From the NCBI RefSeq assembly GCF_018499875.1, contig NZ_JAHBAY010000007.1, forward strand, positions 310,001 through 374,000: DNA of 64,000 bases. Reading direction: 5' to 3'. Every line of letters begins with the position of its first letter. Position 1 is the first letter of the stretch. The DNA comes from Kineosporia corallincola (GTDB lineage Bacteria; Actinomycetota; Actinomycetes; Actinomycetales; Kineosporiaceae). This document shows, piece by piece, positions 9,033 through 17,296 of the stretch. The translations under genes were made by a program, and so were the position numbers. Under the pieces are notes generated by a model. The model had not been told where the DNA came from, searched no databases, and saw only the letters and a list, made by a program, of their open reading frames with translations.

Positions 9033-9054
9033 TGTCGGTGGTCGCCCGTAACGT
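9033..9054 (+). promoter_or_regulatory. PafBC-type DNA-damage promoter of the CxxC-protein gene
   Basis: TGTCGGTG (9033-9040), 8 bases, TAACGT (9049-9054), identical in both boxes to the divergent site at 8962-8983 and separated from it by under 50 bases. The transcript would have a leader of about 66 bases before the ATG at 9127, which has GGAGG upstream. Confidence 0.8.
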
Positions 9055-9126
9055 TCGGAGGCATCGGCACCCTGCCGGTCGGGCCACGCGATCAACCGGC
9101 CCGCGAGCAACTTTCGGAGGGGCTCC

Positions 9127-9486
9127 ATGTTGATCGACTGCGATTCCTGCGCCGTCCGTGGCCGGGCCTGCCGTGACTGCGTGGTCACCGTCATGCTGGC
9201 CGCGCCGACGGTCCGGCGCGCCGGAGCCGACCCAGGCGCCGACACCGGCACTGGCATCGAGCTCGACCGGCAGGAACAGGCCGCCATCGCGGCCCTGGCC
9301 GGCTCCGGTCTGGTGCCGCCGCTGCGGCTGGTGGCCAGGCCGGTCGACCCGGACGAGGCCGGCGTCCTGAACTGGGATCACGAGCCGGCTCCGGCCGCCC
9401 CGCGTACCCAGAGCGGAACCGCGCATCGCACCGGGCACCGCACTGGTGACGCAGCGTCCCGGAGGCATCACCGGGAGGCCGGCTGA
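9127..9486 (+). CDS. Small CxxC-CxxC protein, possible zinc binder
   Basis: 119 residues starting MLIDCDSCAVRGRACRDC, that is CxxC-x6-CxxC between residues 5 and 18, which could hold one metal ion. Then comes a short helical part (QEQAAIAALAGSGLVPPLRLV) and a basic, His/Arg-rich disordered tail. I recall similar short proteins next to NlpC/P60 genes in other actinomycetes, but no function. GGAGGGG lies 6 bases before the ATG. Its promoter is a PafBC-type site shared back to back with a repair nuclease, so a role in the DNA-damage response is a fair inference. It could be a small regulator or a partner of the nuclease. Confidence 0.8.
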   Translation: MLIDCDSCAVRGRACRDCVVTVMLAAPTVRRAGADPGADTGTGIELDRQEQAAIAALAGSGLVPPLRLVARPVDPDEAGVLNWDHEPAPAAPRTQSGTAHRTGHRTGDAASRRHHREAG

Positions 9487-9798
9487 CGCATATCGGGCGC
9501 GATCCTCGTCAAAGGGATGAATGGCCTCTAAGAAACGCTTTCGCGAATGTTAAGAATTCATGACCAGCGTTAAGGAAAAGGCGAAGTGGCGGCCTTCTAG
9601 CTGGGGTGATAACGCTCTGCGCTCTTCGGGCGGCAATGCGCTGGCTTTTGTCGGGGTGTCCCCGCCCGCTATGTTTCCTCCGTTCACACACCGTCGCCGC
9701 GGCGTAGGGGTCCCTGAGCCCTCATCCCCCGGCACGGCCCAGTCTCCGCTGCGACGACTTCTCCCGTCGCGCGGGCGCCAGAACGGAGAGCTCGCGCC
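9487..9798 (+). promoter_or_regulatory. Leader and promoter region of the NlpC/P60 gene
   Basis: 312 bases without a supported gene. The first 80 bases are unusually AT-rich for this genome, with GCGAATGTTAAG and CAGCGTTAAGG forming an imperfect GTTAAG repeat. A plausible promoter is TTGTCG (9648-9653), 16 bases, TATGTT (9670-9675), which would give a leader of about 115 bases before the TTG at 9799. The conserved boxes of the c-di-AMP (ydaO) riboswitch, common before such genes in actinobacteria, were looked for and not found. Confidence 0.5.
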
Positions 9799-11034
9799 TT
9801 GCGATCGGACGGCCCGAAACCCGGCCAGCCCGCGGAAACGCGGATTGATGTCCAGCACTCCGAACCGCGCGATGCGTCGCGCGGCTCCCGGCCTCTGGGC
9901 GGTGACGCCTCCAGAGCCGGTGAGATCCCCGCCGTCGAGGGCGCCCTGAGAGTTGCCGGCCCGACCCCGCGGAACGGTCGCTCGTTCTTCCGTCCCCGCA
10001 CGATCGGCAACCCGCTCCGGCTGACCGGCTGGCGCCGCTACGCGGGCGTGCTCGCGCCGCTGGCCCTGGCCTGCTCGGCCGTCTTCGCCGCCCCGGCCGC
10101 CACCGCCGCTCCGGCCCCCACGGTCGACAGCGTCAAGAAGCAGGTCGAGAAGCTCCGTGAGGAGGCCGACCAGGCGGCTGAGGACTACGCCGAGACGCGC
10201 GAGAAGCGGAAGTCCAGCCTGGTCAAGCTGAAGGCGGCGAAGAAGGACTACGCCAAGCAGAAAGACCGGGTCGCCACGCTGAAGGAGCAGGTCGGCCTGC
10301 TCGCGGCGGAGAGCTACAAGAAGGGCGAGCTGTCCACGCTCGACCTCTTCCTCTCCGACGACCCGGAGTCGGCGCTGGCCCAGTCCGGCTACCTGCCCTC
10401 GCTGTCGGACCGTCAGGCCGGTGCGCTGAACAGCCTCACGGATGCTCAGCAGGACCTGCTCGACACCCAGAAGACGATGCAGGAACAGGCTGACGAGGCC
10501 AAGGCCGCGCAGACCAAGATGAAGAAGTCCAAGGAGAAGGCCGAGAAGAAGCTGGCTTCGGCCGAGGCTCAGCTCGACCAGCTCGAGGCCAGCCAGCGCG
10601 CGGCCGCCGACGTCGCCGCGAACAGCGGTGGCACGGTGTCCGACAACGCCGGTGGTGACTGCTCGGCCGGTGCCGCGGCGGCTCCGTCGGCGGCGGCCAA
10701 GGCGGCCATCAACTTCGCCTGCTCCCAGCTCGGCGATCCCTACGTGTGGGCCGCCGCCGGCCCCAACTCGTGGGACTGCTCGGGTCTGACCATGGCGGCC
10801 TACGCCTCCGGTGGCGTCTCGCTGCCGCACAGCTCCCGGCTCCAGGCCAGCTACGGCACCTCGGTCAGCATCTCCGCCCTCCAGCCCGGTGACCTGGTGT
10901 TCTTCCACTCGCCGATCAGCCACGTGGGCATCTACCTGGGCAGCGGCATGATGGTGCACGCGCCGTCGACCGGTGACGTGGTCAAGGTCGCCAGCATGTG
11001 GACCACCCCGTCGGCCGCGGTCCGGCTCGGCTGA
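9799..11034 (+). CDS. Secreted NlpC/P60 peptidoglycan hydrolase with coiled-coil domain
   Basis: Cleaves peptide stems of peptidoglycan outside the membrane, usually in daughter-cell separation. 411 residues from TTG 9799: about 80 polar residues, a signal segment (LAPLALACSAVFAAPAATAAPA near 85-105), a long coiled coil (about 110-270, ELSTLDLFLSDDPES in its middle), a Gly/Ala linker, and a C-terminal NlpC/P60 domain with Cys327 (WDCSGL), His375 (SHVGIYLG) and His387 (MMVHAP). The layout is that of RipC/RipA-like enzymes, and Rv2190c holds this place in M. tuberculosis. No ATG or GTG is found in frame before the signal segment; GGAGAG 8 bases before the TTG supports it, but the long pre-signal stretch is odd. 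Confidence 0.92.
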   Translation: MRSDGPKPGQPAETRIDVQHSEPRDASRGSRPLGGDASRAGEIPAVEGALRVAGPTPRNGRSFFRPRTIGNPLRLTGWRRYAGVLAPLALACSAVFAAPAATAAPAPTVDSVKKQVEKLREEADQAAEDYAETREKRKSSLVKLKAAKKDYAKQKDRVATLKEQVGLLAAESYKKGELSTLDLFLSDDPESALAQSGYLPSLSDRQAGALNSLTDAQQDLLDTQKTMQEQADEAKAAQTKMKKSKEKAEKKLASAEAQLDQLEASQRAAADVAANSGGTVSDNAGGDCSAGAAAAPSAAAKAAINFACSQLGDPYVWAAAGPNSWDCSGLTMAAYASGGVSLPHSSRLQASYGTSVSISALQPGDLVFFHSPISHVGIYLGSGMMVHAPSTGDVVKVASMWTTPSAAVRLG

Positions 11035-11053
11035 GTTCCGCCCCGCACACGAG

Positions 11054-11098
11054 AAGCGGCCCTGTCCGGCGAATCCGCCGGGCCGGGCCGCTTTTTCG
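11054..11098 (+). terminator. Rho-independent terminator after the NlpC/P60 gene
   Basis: AAGCGGCCC pairs with GGGCCGCTT across an inner GGCG/CCGCC hairpin, and runs into CTTTTTCG. It starts 20 bases after the stop codon and before the convergent metallophosphoesterase. Confidence 0.9.
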
Positions 11099-11116
11099 TC
11101 GTCCCTGAGCGGGACG

Positions 11117-11890
11117 TCAGAGCCGGGCGGCCATCTCGGTGAACACGGCCAGGGCCTCGGCGTCGGAGGGCACGGTGAGCACGTTCTCGGCGATGAAGGC
11201 GGCCAGGTCGGGATAGCCGGGCGCCTCGGTCTCGAACAGCCGGGCCGCGTCCTGCACGTCGTAGTCGCTGCGCCGCAACTGCACCGACGGCCCGAGCAGC
11301 GCCCAGTGCGCGCCCGGGCCCGGGCCGTACGGCATGCCGACGCTGCCCGGGTTCACGAAGCGCCGCCGGTCGGCGAGCCGATCGAACGGCATGTGGGTGT
11401 GCCCGAGCACGACCGTCGGCTCGTCGCAGCCGGCGAAGGCCTCGCTGAACACCGTCATCGGCGAGTCGACCAGCACCATCTCGACGTCGCTGCGGACGCT
11501 GGCGTGACAGAACCGCACCGGGCCGAGGCCGTCGACCTCCAGCCGCACCGAGAGCGGCAGGTCGCGGATCAGGTTCCGCTGCCGCTCGTCCAGGGCCGCG
11601 GCGACGTACTCGGCGACCGCCCGCGCCCCCGGCTGCTCCGGGTTCTGTTCCTGGTTCTGCTCCGGCCGGCCGTCGGCCGCCTCCAGCACCTCCCGCTCGC
11701 AGTTGCCGTGGACCAGCACCGCACGGTCGCCGAGGGCGACCAGCCGCTCCAGGGTCGGGCCGGGCAGCGGGCCGGCCAGGAAGTCGCCGTTGATCACGTA
11801 GGCGTCGACGCCGGCCCGCTCGGCGTCGCGCAGAACCGCCTCCAGGGCGGGCAGATGTCCGTGGATGTCGGCCAGTACCGCTACGCGCAT
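11117..11890 (-). CDS. Metallophosphoesterase
   Basis: A 257-residue calcineurin-like phosphoesterase with the dimetal motifs in order: DIHGH (8-12), NGDF, GNCERE, FCHAS and GHTHMPFDR, then NPGSVGMPYG. This is the YfcE/MJ0936-like group of short phosphodiesterases. Residues about 78-90 carry a Gln/Glu/Pro-rich insert between the third and fourth motifs. Start ATG 11890 has GGAGGGG 7 bases upstream. It is convergent with the NlpC/P60 gene and divergent from the peptidase-like gene. Substrate unknown; such proteins hydrolyse cyclic nucleotides or phosphodiesters. Confidence 0.9.
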   Translation of the reverse strand: MRVAVLADIHGHLPALEAVLRDAERAGVDAYVINGDFLAGPLPGPTLERLVALGDRAVLVHGNCEREVLEAADGRPEQNQEQNPEQPGARAVAEYVAAALDERQRNLIRDLPLSVRLEVDGLGPVRFCHASVRSDVEMVLVDSPMTVFSEAFAGCDEPTVVLGHTHMPFDRLADRRRFVNPGSVGMPYGPGPGAHWALLGPSVQLRRSDYDVQDAARLFETEAPGYPDLAAFIAENVLTVPSDAEALAVFTEMAARL

Positions 11891-12002
11891 GAGAACCCCT
11901 CCGGTGAGCCTGTTCCCGAGGATGACCGGTCGGGTGGCGAGCGACAAGCGGATCTGCTCCCCGCGAAGTTCCGGGCACAGTCGCGCTGGGTAACCTGGTC
12001 CG

Positions 12003-12905
12003 ATGCGGCGCCTTCCGATGCTCGGCGTCCTGCTGCTGCTCGCGCTGCTGACGATGACGATCATGGACGGCGATGCGCCCGCGACCGGCCCGGCGTCGTC
12101 GGACGGCGGTGGGGCCGGTCCGGGCTCCTCGTCGTCCATGACCGGGACCGCCACCGAACCCGACGGCCCCGCCCAGGTGACCGCCCTGTCCAGCCGCTGC
12201 CGGGTGACCGGGCCGGCCGCGCAGGAGGCCCTGGTGGACCAGCTCGCCGACCTGTGCGTGAGCGCCGCCGCGACGGTGGACGAGGCCTGGGGCACGCAGT
12301 GGGCGCAGGGCACCGCGCGCCGCACGCATCTGGCCGTCGCCGCCGGAACCGCCGATCTGGCCGGACTGCTCGGGCACGACGACACCACCGGCCTGGCCGA
12401 CACCGCCGCCGTCACGGCCGGTCCGCGACGTGCCCCGGCCGATGCCGTGTATGTCAACGGGCCCGCCTTCGAGAGCCTGACCGAACTCGGCCGCGAGGTG
12501 GTGCTCACCCACGAGCTGGTGCACGTGGCGACCCGGGCGACCGGTGACTTCGACGCCCCGACCTGGCTGGAGGAGGGCTACGCGGACTACGTCGCCTACC
12601 GTGGCACCGGCCTGGACCCGGACCAGGTCGCCGGGGAGGCCCTGAACGCTTCGCTGCCCGGGGAGCTGCCGACCACGGACGACTTCGACGGCTCGGGGGC
12701 GGACGTGGCCTACGGGCGGTCGTGGATCGCGGTCACCGTGCTCGCGCGACGGCTGGGGAGCGACACGGAGCTGATGTCGTTCTACCGGCGGGCCGCGGCG
12801 TCGGGCGTCGAGCAGGCGCTCGCACAGGCCGGTTTCGGCGACCTGGCGACGTTCGTGAAGGCCTGGCGCGAGGAGATCAGCACGCTGCGGGACGACGCCG
12901 GGTGA
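12003..12905 (+). CDS. Membrane-anchored HELVH metalloprotease-like protein
   Basis: 300 residues with an N-terminal membrane segment (LGVLLLLALLTMTIMD, about 7-22), a Gly/Ser-rich linker, and an extracytoplasmic domain with the zinc motif HELVH at 170-174 and a downstream acidic ligand candidate in WLEEGYADY (Glu190/191), as in gluzincin and peptidase MA-like families. Two cysteines in the domain (SSRCRV, LCVSAA) could form a disulfide. The start codon lies 6 bases after TAACCT (11991-11996), so it is probably leaderless. It stands 103 bases before the PimB'-like start. Substrate unknown; an envelope role is inferred from location. Confidence 0.88.
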   Translation: MRRLPMLGVLLLLALLTMTIMDGDAPATGPASSDGGGAGPGSSSSMTGTATEPDGPAQVTALSSRCRVTGPAAQEALVDQLADLCVSAAATVDEAWGTQWAQGTARRTHLAVAAGTADLAGLLGHDDTTGLADTAAVTAGPRRAPADAVYVNGPAFESLTELGREVVLTHELVHVATRATGDFDAPTWLEEGYADYVAYRGTGLDPDQVAGEALNASLPGELPTTDDFDGSGADVAYGRSWIAVTVLARRLGSDTELMSFYRRAAASGVEQALAQAGFGDLATFVKAWREEISTLRDDAG

Positions 12906-13008
12906 GCCGATGATTGGGGGAACCCGGCTGCCCGGTGGGAGAGTTGGGCGCGCGCACCAGGTCGCGCGCGGACGAACAAGGGAAGGAACCGGCACCGGTG
13001 GTAGGGCT

Positions 13009-14148
13009 GTGAGCGGACGGACGCTCGTGATCACGAACGACTTCCCGCCCCGCACGGGAGGTATCGAGTCGTTCGTGCTGGCGATGGCGCGGCGGTTCCC
13101 GCCCGGGCAGGTGGTCGTGCACACCGCGCGGCAGAAGGGCGACCGGGAGTTCGACGCCGGCCTGGACTTCCCGGTGGTCCGTGATCGTTCGCCGATCATG
13201 CTGCCGACCCCGGCCATCACCCGGCGCTCGATCGAGATCGCCCGGGCCGAGGGTTGCGACCGGGTCTGGTTCGGGGCGGCCGCGCCGCTGGGGCTGATGG
13301 CGCCGAAGCTGCGTGCCGCCGGCATCGAGCGGCTGGTCGCGACCACGCACGGGCACGAGGTGTGGTGGGCGGTCGTGCCCGGCACCCGGGCCCTGATGCG
13401 GCGGATCGGTCAGCAGGTGGACGCCCTCACCTACCTCGGCGAATACACCCGCAGCCGGGTCGCGCCCGCCCTCGACCCGGCCTCCCGCCAGCGGTTCGTG
13501 CAGCTCACCCCGGGCGTCGACGACCGCACGTTCAATCCGGGTGTGGACGGCGCCCAGGTGCGTGAGGAACTCGGCCTGGGCGATCGGCCGGTGGTGGTCT
13601 GCGTGTCCCGCATGGTCGCCCGCAAGGGGCAGGACGTGCTGGTGGAGGCGCTGCCGCTGATCCGTGAGCGGGTGCCGGACGCCGCGCTGCTGCTGGTCGG
13701 TGACGGCCCCTACCGCTCCGAGGTGGAACGCCGCATCGACAAGGCCCGGCTGCGCGAGCACGTGTTCGTCACCGGGCGGGTCTCCTGGGAGCGGATCCCG
13801 GAGTACTTCGCCGCCGGCGACGTGTTCTGCATGCCCGCCCGCACCCGCCTGGCCGGGTTCGACCTGGAGGGCCTGGGCATCTGCTACCTGGAGGCCGCGG
13901 CCACCGGGCTGCCGGTGGTGGCGGGTGACTCCGGCGGCGCGCCCGACGCCGTGCTGGAGGGCGAGAACGGTTACGTGGTGCACGGAACCGACGCCCGGGC
14001 GGTCGCGGCCCGCTGCGCCGAGCTGCTGCTCGACCGCGACCTGGCGGCCGAGTTCGGGCGCCGCGGGCGTGAGTGGGTCGGCGAGAAGTGGCGTTGGGAC
14101 GACCTGGCGCTGCGGCTTCAGGGGCTGCTGGCCGGCGACCCACCCTGA
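13009..14148 (+). CDS. pimB: PimB'-like GT4 mannosyltransferase
   Basis: Probable second mannosyltransferase of phosphatidylinositol mannoside synthesis, acting at the inner face of the membrane. A 379-residue GT-B enzyme: N-terminal acceptor domain opening LVITNDFPPRTGGIESFV, a TTHGHE stretch, VCVSRMVARKGQDVL at the domain switch, and the GT4 donor motif EGLGICYLEAAATGLPVV with GDSGGAPD. The family glutamates are present. Rv2188c is its counterpart in the matching mycobacterial block. Start set at GTG 13009, the first start giving the conserved N-terminus; the frame is open back to 12910 but those 33 residues look non-coding. It could also act on other lipid-linked sugars. Confidence 0.9.
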   Translation: MSGRTLVITNDFPPRTGGIESFVLAMARRFPPGQVVVHTARQKGDREFDAGLDFPVVRDRSPIMLPTPAITRRSIEIARAEGCDRVWFGAAAPLGLMAPKLRAAGIERLVATTHGHEVWWAVVPGTRALMRRIGQQVDALTYLGEYTRSRVAPALDPASRQRFVQLTPGVDDRTFNPGVDGAQVREELGLGDRPVVVCVSRMVARKGQDVLVEALPLIRERVPDAALLLVGDGPYRSEVERRIDKARLREHVFVTGRVSWERIPEYFAAGDVFCMPARTRLAGFDLEGLGICYLEAAATGLPVVAGDSGGAPDAVLEGENGYVVHGTDARAVAARCAELLLDRDLAAEFGRRGREWVGEKWRWDDLALRLQGLLAGDPP

Positions 14149-14172
14149 GGCGGGTGGCCGGTGCCCGTCGGC

Positions 14173-15642
14173 CTACACGGTCGCGGTGTCGGACACCGGC
14201 GCCGGCTCGCTCCCGGGCTGCGCCTGCTGCGGGTAGCGGGCCGCGGCCAGCGAGATCAGGACCAGCGCCGCCACCAGCCAGTACTGGTTGTAGAAGGCCT
14301 GCTTGTTGACCAGGTTGGCGACCAGCAGCACCATCGCGGCCCAGCGCAGCACGTTGGCCAGGTCGGGCTGCTGACGGTGCACCCGCACGACGGCCGTGCC
14401 CAGGGTGATCAGGACGGCGGCACCGGTCAGGTAGAACGGCGGCGTCCAGCTGAGCTCGTTGATGGCGGCGATGAACAGGGTGTTGGCGAAGATCAGCGGC
14501 TGGAAGTCGATCAGCATGGTCACGGTGTCGTGGATCATGTCGGCCGGGGACGCGATGAACCAGGGCAGCATGAACACCCCGGCCATGCCCCCGGTCATGA
14601 CCGCCCGGCGCCAGCCGAACACCGGCCACACCGCCAGCACCGGCAGCAGCACGGCCAGGTGCTGTTTGCTGGCCAGGCCCAGGGCCAGGAAGATCATGGC
14701 CGGCAGCATCTTTCGGCGGCGCACCATCAGCGCCCAGCCGGCCAGGCAGGCCATCAGCAGCGGCTCGGTCCAGGCCTGCTCGACCTGGGTGGCGGTGCCC
14801 GGCAGCACCAGCAGCAGCCCGGCCGCACCGGTGCCGGCCAGTGACCGCAGCGGCAGCCGGGAGGTGCCGGCCGAGCGGCCGGTGCGGCCCAGCAGGTAGA
14901 CCGCCAGCACCCCGAGCAGCGTGACCACCACCAGCGCCCAGCGCACGTCACCGGCCAGCCAGCGGCCCGGGGCCAGCAGCAGCGCGGTGAACGGGAGGTA
15001 GGTGAACGCGTCTTGCACGCCGGGGGAGTCGGACCAGTTCTGCGCGTACATGTTCTTGCCGTCGAGGATGCCGTCGGCGGCCTGCTGGAGCGTGACCCAC
15101 ACGTCGATCTTGGGGGCCGGGTCCCAGTGGATGAGCAGCGCCGCGGCGGCGACGTAGCCGATCGCCGCCAGGCCCAGGGCGATCTGGGCGGGCAGCAGGT
15201 GCCGCCGCAGCGTGGCGAGGGCGATGCCGACCGCCAGCACCAGCGCGGACGCGGCGTAGATCCAGCGGGTGAGCCAGCCCTGCCCGGGCGTGAGGTAGGT
15301 GTACGGCCGGACGGTCACCTGGATGACGGCGACCAGGACGAAGGTGGCCGAGATCGCCCCGCCGATCCAGTGCGGCGGTGCGACGCGGGTGCCGGCCGAG
15401 TCGTCGTGGTTGACGGCGGCCCGCTGGCGCACGCTGCCCGCGACCACCCAGAGGCCGAGGGCCACCGCGAGAACCGCGTAGACCGCGACGATCCACAGTT
15501 TGTAGCGAACGACACTGTGCGTAGCCACGGCCATGCCGATGGTCAGCAGCAGGAGCACGACGCCGATGCTGGGCGGGGAGCTGCGGCGCAGACCCGGGCG
15601 TCGGGTGGCGTCGTCGGGTTCGGCGGTGGCGGGCTGGACCAT
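14173..15642 (-). CDS. Polytopic GT-C (GT87-like) glycosyltransferase
   Basis: 489 residues with about ten to twelve hydrophobic helices and basic loops. Motifs of lipid-sugar-dependent membrane glycosyltransferases of the DUF2029/GT87 type are visible: an extracytoplasmic acidic site in PAPKIDVWVTLQQAADGIL, then GKNMYAQNW, FTYLPFTALLLAPGRWL, and LASKQHLAVLLPVLAVWP. It is convergent with the PimB'-like gene. Actinomycetes use such enzymes to extend lipomannan or other envelope glycans with polyprenyl-phosphate sugars; Rv2181 is a GT87 member in the mycobacterial block, but whether this is its orthologue is not clear. Start ATG 15642. Confidence 0.85.
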   Translation of the reverse strand: MVQPATAEPDDATRRPGLRRSSPPSIGVVLLLLTIGMAVATHSVVRYKLWIVAVYAVLAVALGLWVVAGSVRQRAAVNHDDSAGTRVAPPHWIGGAISATFVLVAVIQVTVRPYTYLTPGQGWLTRWIYAASALVLAVGIALATLRRHLLPAQIALGLAAIGYVAAAALLIHWDPAPKIDVWVTLQQAADGILDGKNMYAQNWSDSPGVQDAFTYLPFTALLLAPGRWLAGDVRWALVVVTLLGVLAVYLLGRTGRSAGTSRLPLRSLAGTGAAGLLLVLPGTATQVEQAWTEPLLMACLAGWALMVRRRKMLPAMIFLALGLASKQHLAVLLPVLAVWPVFGWRRAVMTGGMAGVFMLPWFIASPADMIHDTVTMLIDFQPLIFANTLFIAAINELSWTPPFYLTGAAVLITLGTAVVRVHRQQPDLANVLRWAAMVLLVANLVNKQAFYNQYWLVAALVLISLAAARYPQQAQPGSEPAPVSDTATV

Positions 15643-15723
15643 GCATCCAGCTTAGGGGGCCGCGGGAGGAGCCCGGTGCGCCCTGTGGATAACCCCGTGA
15701 CCTCGGCCTTTACGAAAGCGGCC

Positions 15724-15942
15724 TCAGGGGGCCGCGGTGTCGCCCGGGTCGCAGTTCGGCATCGTCTGCCGGTTCTCGATGCAGGTGCCTGTGCCCTGGA
15801 AGGTGGTGGTGACCAGATTGCCGAAACCGAACACCACAGCGACGATCACGGCGGCGATGGCGGCGACCATGAGGGCGTACTCGACGGCGGAGGCGCCAAC
15901 GTCGCCCAGCGGGCGCGTGACCCGGCGGATCCGGGTTCTCAT
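15724..15942 (-). CDS. Flp-type pilin, first copy
   Basis: Structural subunit of a Tad/Flp pilus. 72 residues: basic leader MRTRIRRVTRPLGDVG, processing region GASAVEYALMVAAIAAVIV with the Glu and Tyr typical of Flp pilins, then a hydrophobic helix and a tail with two cysteines (GTCIENRQTMPNCDPG). Start ATG 15942 has AAGGAGG 8 bases upstream. The core is nearly identical to the second pilin at 16223-16468, so the pair arose by duplication. The assembly genes lie 3-12 kb upstream on the same strand. The TadV-type prepilin peptidase is not in the window. Confidence 0.93.
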   Translation of the reverse strand: MRTRIRRVTRPLGDVGASAVEYALMVAAIAAVIVAVVFGFGNLVTTTFQGTGTCIENRQTMPNCDPGDTAAP

Positions 15943-16140
15943 CCGTTCCTCCTTCGGTTCCGGCACCCCCTGGCGGAGTATCGGGTGTTGCCCCCCGTCA
16001 CTGCTCACCACCCTGACACACGTCGTCTGTGACATTCAGTCATCCCAGAAATGATCGGCTGAACACCCGATCAGTAGCCCATCTGGGTTGACACCGGTGA
16101 AAAGCGCTCTGCCGGCCCAGGTGCGCGCACCCCCGGACGC

Positions 16141-16178
16141 CGAGAAACCCGGAAGCCGTGTGGCTTCCGGGTTTCTCG
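16141..16178 (-). terminator. Hairpin between the two pilin genes
   Basis: CGAGAAACCCGGAAGCC and its exact complement flank a four-base GTGT loop, a 17 bp perfect stem. It lies 45 bases downstream of the second pilin (minus strand) and 200 bases upstream of the first, so it probably ends or stabilises the transcript of the upstream pilin. No run of T follows on either side. Confidence 0.75.
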
Positions 16179-16222
16179 TGCGGCGACCGCTCTGCGCGGC
16201 GGTCCCGGTGAAGGTGATGCGT

Positions 16223-16468
16223 TCAGTTGGTGGCGGTGGGCGCGGGGGCGCTGGCGCCGCACTCGCCGCCGGTGTCGCCACCAGAAGCGCTGACGCCCGC
16301 GGACAATGAGTCGCAGGTGTCGCTGAAGGTGTTCCTGACGATCGTGCCGAGGCCGAACACCACGGCGACGATCACAGCGGCGATCGCCGCGACCATCAGG
16401 CCGTACTCAACGGCGGACGCGCCGCGGTCCTTCGCGTCCGCCGTCACCTTGCGGAGGTTGCTGAGCAT
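16223..16468 (-). CDS. Flp-type pilin, second copy
   Basis: 81 residues: leader MLSNLRKVTADAKDRG, then GASAVEYGLMVAAIAAVIVA, differing from the first copy at only two positions over about 27 residues. The tail is different and again has two cysteines (SDTCDSL and GGECGAS), followed by a Pro/Thr end. AGGAAAGGG lies about 7 bases before the ATG. Sitting 170 bases after the response regulator and bounded by hairpins on both sides, it is probably a single highly expressed unit, as pilin genes usually are. Confidence 0.93.
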   Translation of the reverse strand: MLSNLRKVTADAKDRGASAVEYGLMVAAIAAVIVAVVFGLGTIVRNTFSDTCDSLSAGVSASGGDTGGECGASAPAPTATN

Positions 16469-16580
16469 GCGGATCCCTTTCCTGGGGTGCTCGGTGGGTT
16501 CTTCCCTCCGAAGACAAGCTCAGCGTGCCAGGCGGGTAGCGGTGCGTACTCAAGGTGCGAAAGGGATCAACCCAAAAGCG

Positions 16581-16614
16581 CCCCAGTCCTCGGCCGTTCG
16601 GTCGAGGACTGGGG
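16581..16614 (-). terminator. Terminator of the response regulator gene
   Basis: CCCCAGTCCTCG pairs perfectly with CGAGGACTGGGG around a 10-base loop; reading on the minus strand it runs into GCGCTTTTGGG. It begins 26 bases after the stop of the response regulator and so ends the kinase-regulator operon before the pilin gene. Confidence 0.85.
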
Positions 16615-16639
16615 CTGGTGTTACCGAAAACCCATGGGG

Positions 16640-17296
16640 TCAGCGGCGTTTGGAGTCGTCTACGAGGCCGAGGCGGACGGCTGCCATGACCGCCTGAGCG
16701 CGGTTGCCGGCACCGAGTTTCTCGTAGATGTTGGCCACGTGGGTCTTGGCCGTGGACTCGCTGATGTACAGCCGCCGGGCGATCTGTGCGATGGCCAGGC
16801 CGTCGACCAGCAGATCGAGCACTTCCCGTTCGCGCGGAGACAGTTTCGGCCCGGCCGGGGCGCTCATCCGGCGCTGCATGGCGCCGGCCAGGTCGCGCGC
16901 GGTGAAGGCCCGCGGGTTGGCCGCGGCGTGCCGGGCGGCGGCCACGACCTCCTCGGCCGGAGCGTCCTTCCCCACGAAACCCGAGGCCCCGGCGTCCAGT
17001 GCGGCGAAAACCTGTTCGTCTCCGGCGTACATGGTGAGCACCACGATGCCCATCGTCGGATTGCTCGCGCGCACCTGGGTGGTCAGGGTGATCCCGTCAC
17101 CGTCCGGCAGCCGGACGTCGGTCACCAGAACGTCCGGCCGGAGCCGGTCCAGGGTGCTCATGGCGTCCGCGACCGACGCCGCCTCGCCGACGACCTCGAT
17201 GTCACCTGCCCGGTCGAAGGCCCGTCGAAGGCCTTCCCGGATCAGCTGATGGTCGTCGACGAGCACAACCCGGAGGTTCGCCGTTGCGCTGGTCAA
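16640..17296 (-). CDS. NarL/LuxR-family response regulator
   Basis: 218 residues: receiver domain with Asp14-Asp15, phospho-acceptor Asp60 (LVTDVRLPDG), switch Thr near 88 and Lys110 (FVGKD), and a C-terminal LuxR-type helix-turn-helix (LSPREREVLDLLVDGL, SESTAKTHVANIYEKLGA). It is the partner of the histidine kinase just upstream; its TTG start overlaps the kinase stop by four bases. Given its place between the kinase, the tad genes and the pilin genes, control of pilus expression is a reasonable inference, but the sequence does not prove it. Confidence 0.95.
   Translation of the reverse strand: MTSATANLRVVLVDDHQLIREGLRRAFDRAGDIEVVGEAASVADAMSTLDRLRPDVLVTDVRLPDGDGITLTTQVRASNPTMGIVVLTMYAGDEQVFAALDAGASGFVGKDAPAEEVVAAARHAAANPRAFTARDLAGAMQRRMSAPAGPKLSPREREVLDLLVDGLAIAQIARRLYISESTAKTHVANIYEKLGAGNRAQAVMAAVRLGLVDDSKRR

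Noticed and set aside
9487-9798. c-di-AMP riboswitch, expected before NlpC/P60 genes
   Set aside because: None of the conserved boxes (GGGGACC, GGGTGAATCC-like, CCGAATCCGTCAG-like) is visible on the plus strand.
9560-9949. 129-codon plus-strand frame before the NlpC/P60 gene
   Set aside because: It overlaps the start of the supported gene by 150 bases and has shadow-like Pro/Arg/Ser composition.
10932-13385. Minus-strand frame of 817 codons
   Set aside because: Covers several well-supported genes on both strands and has shadow composition.
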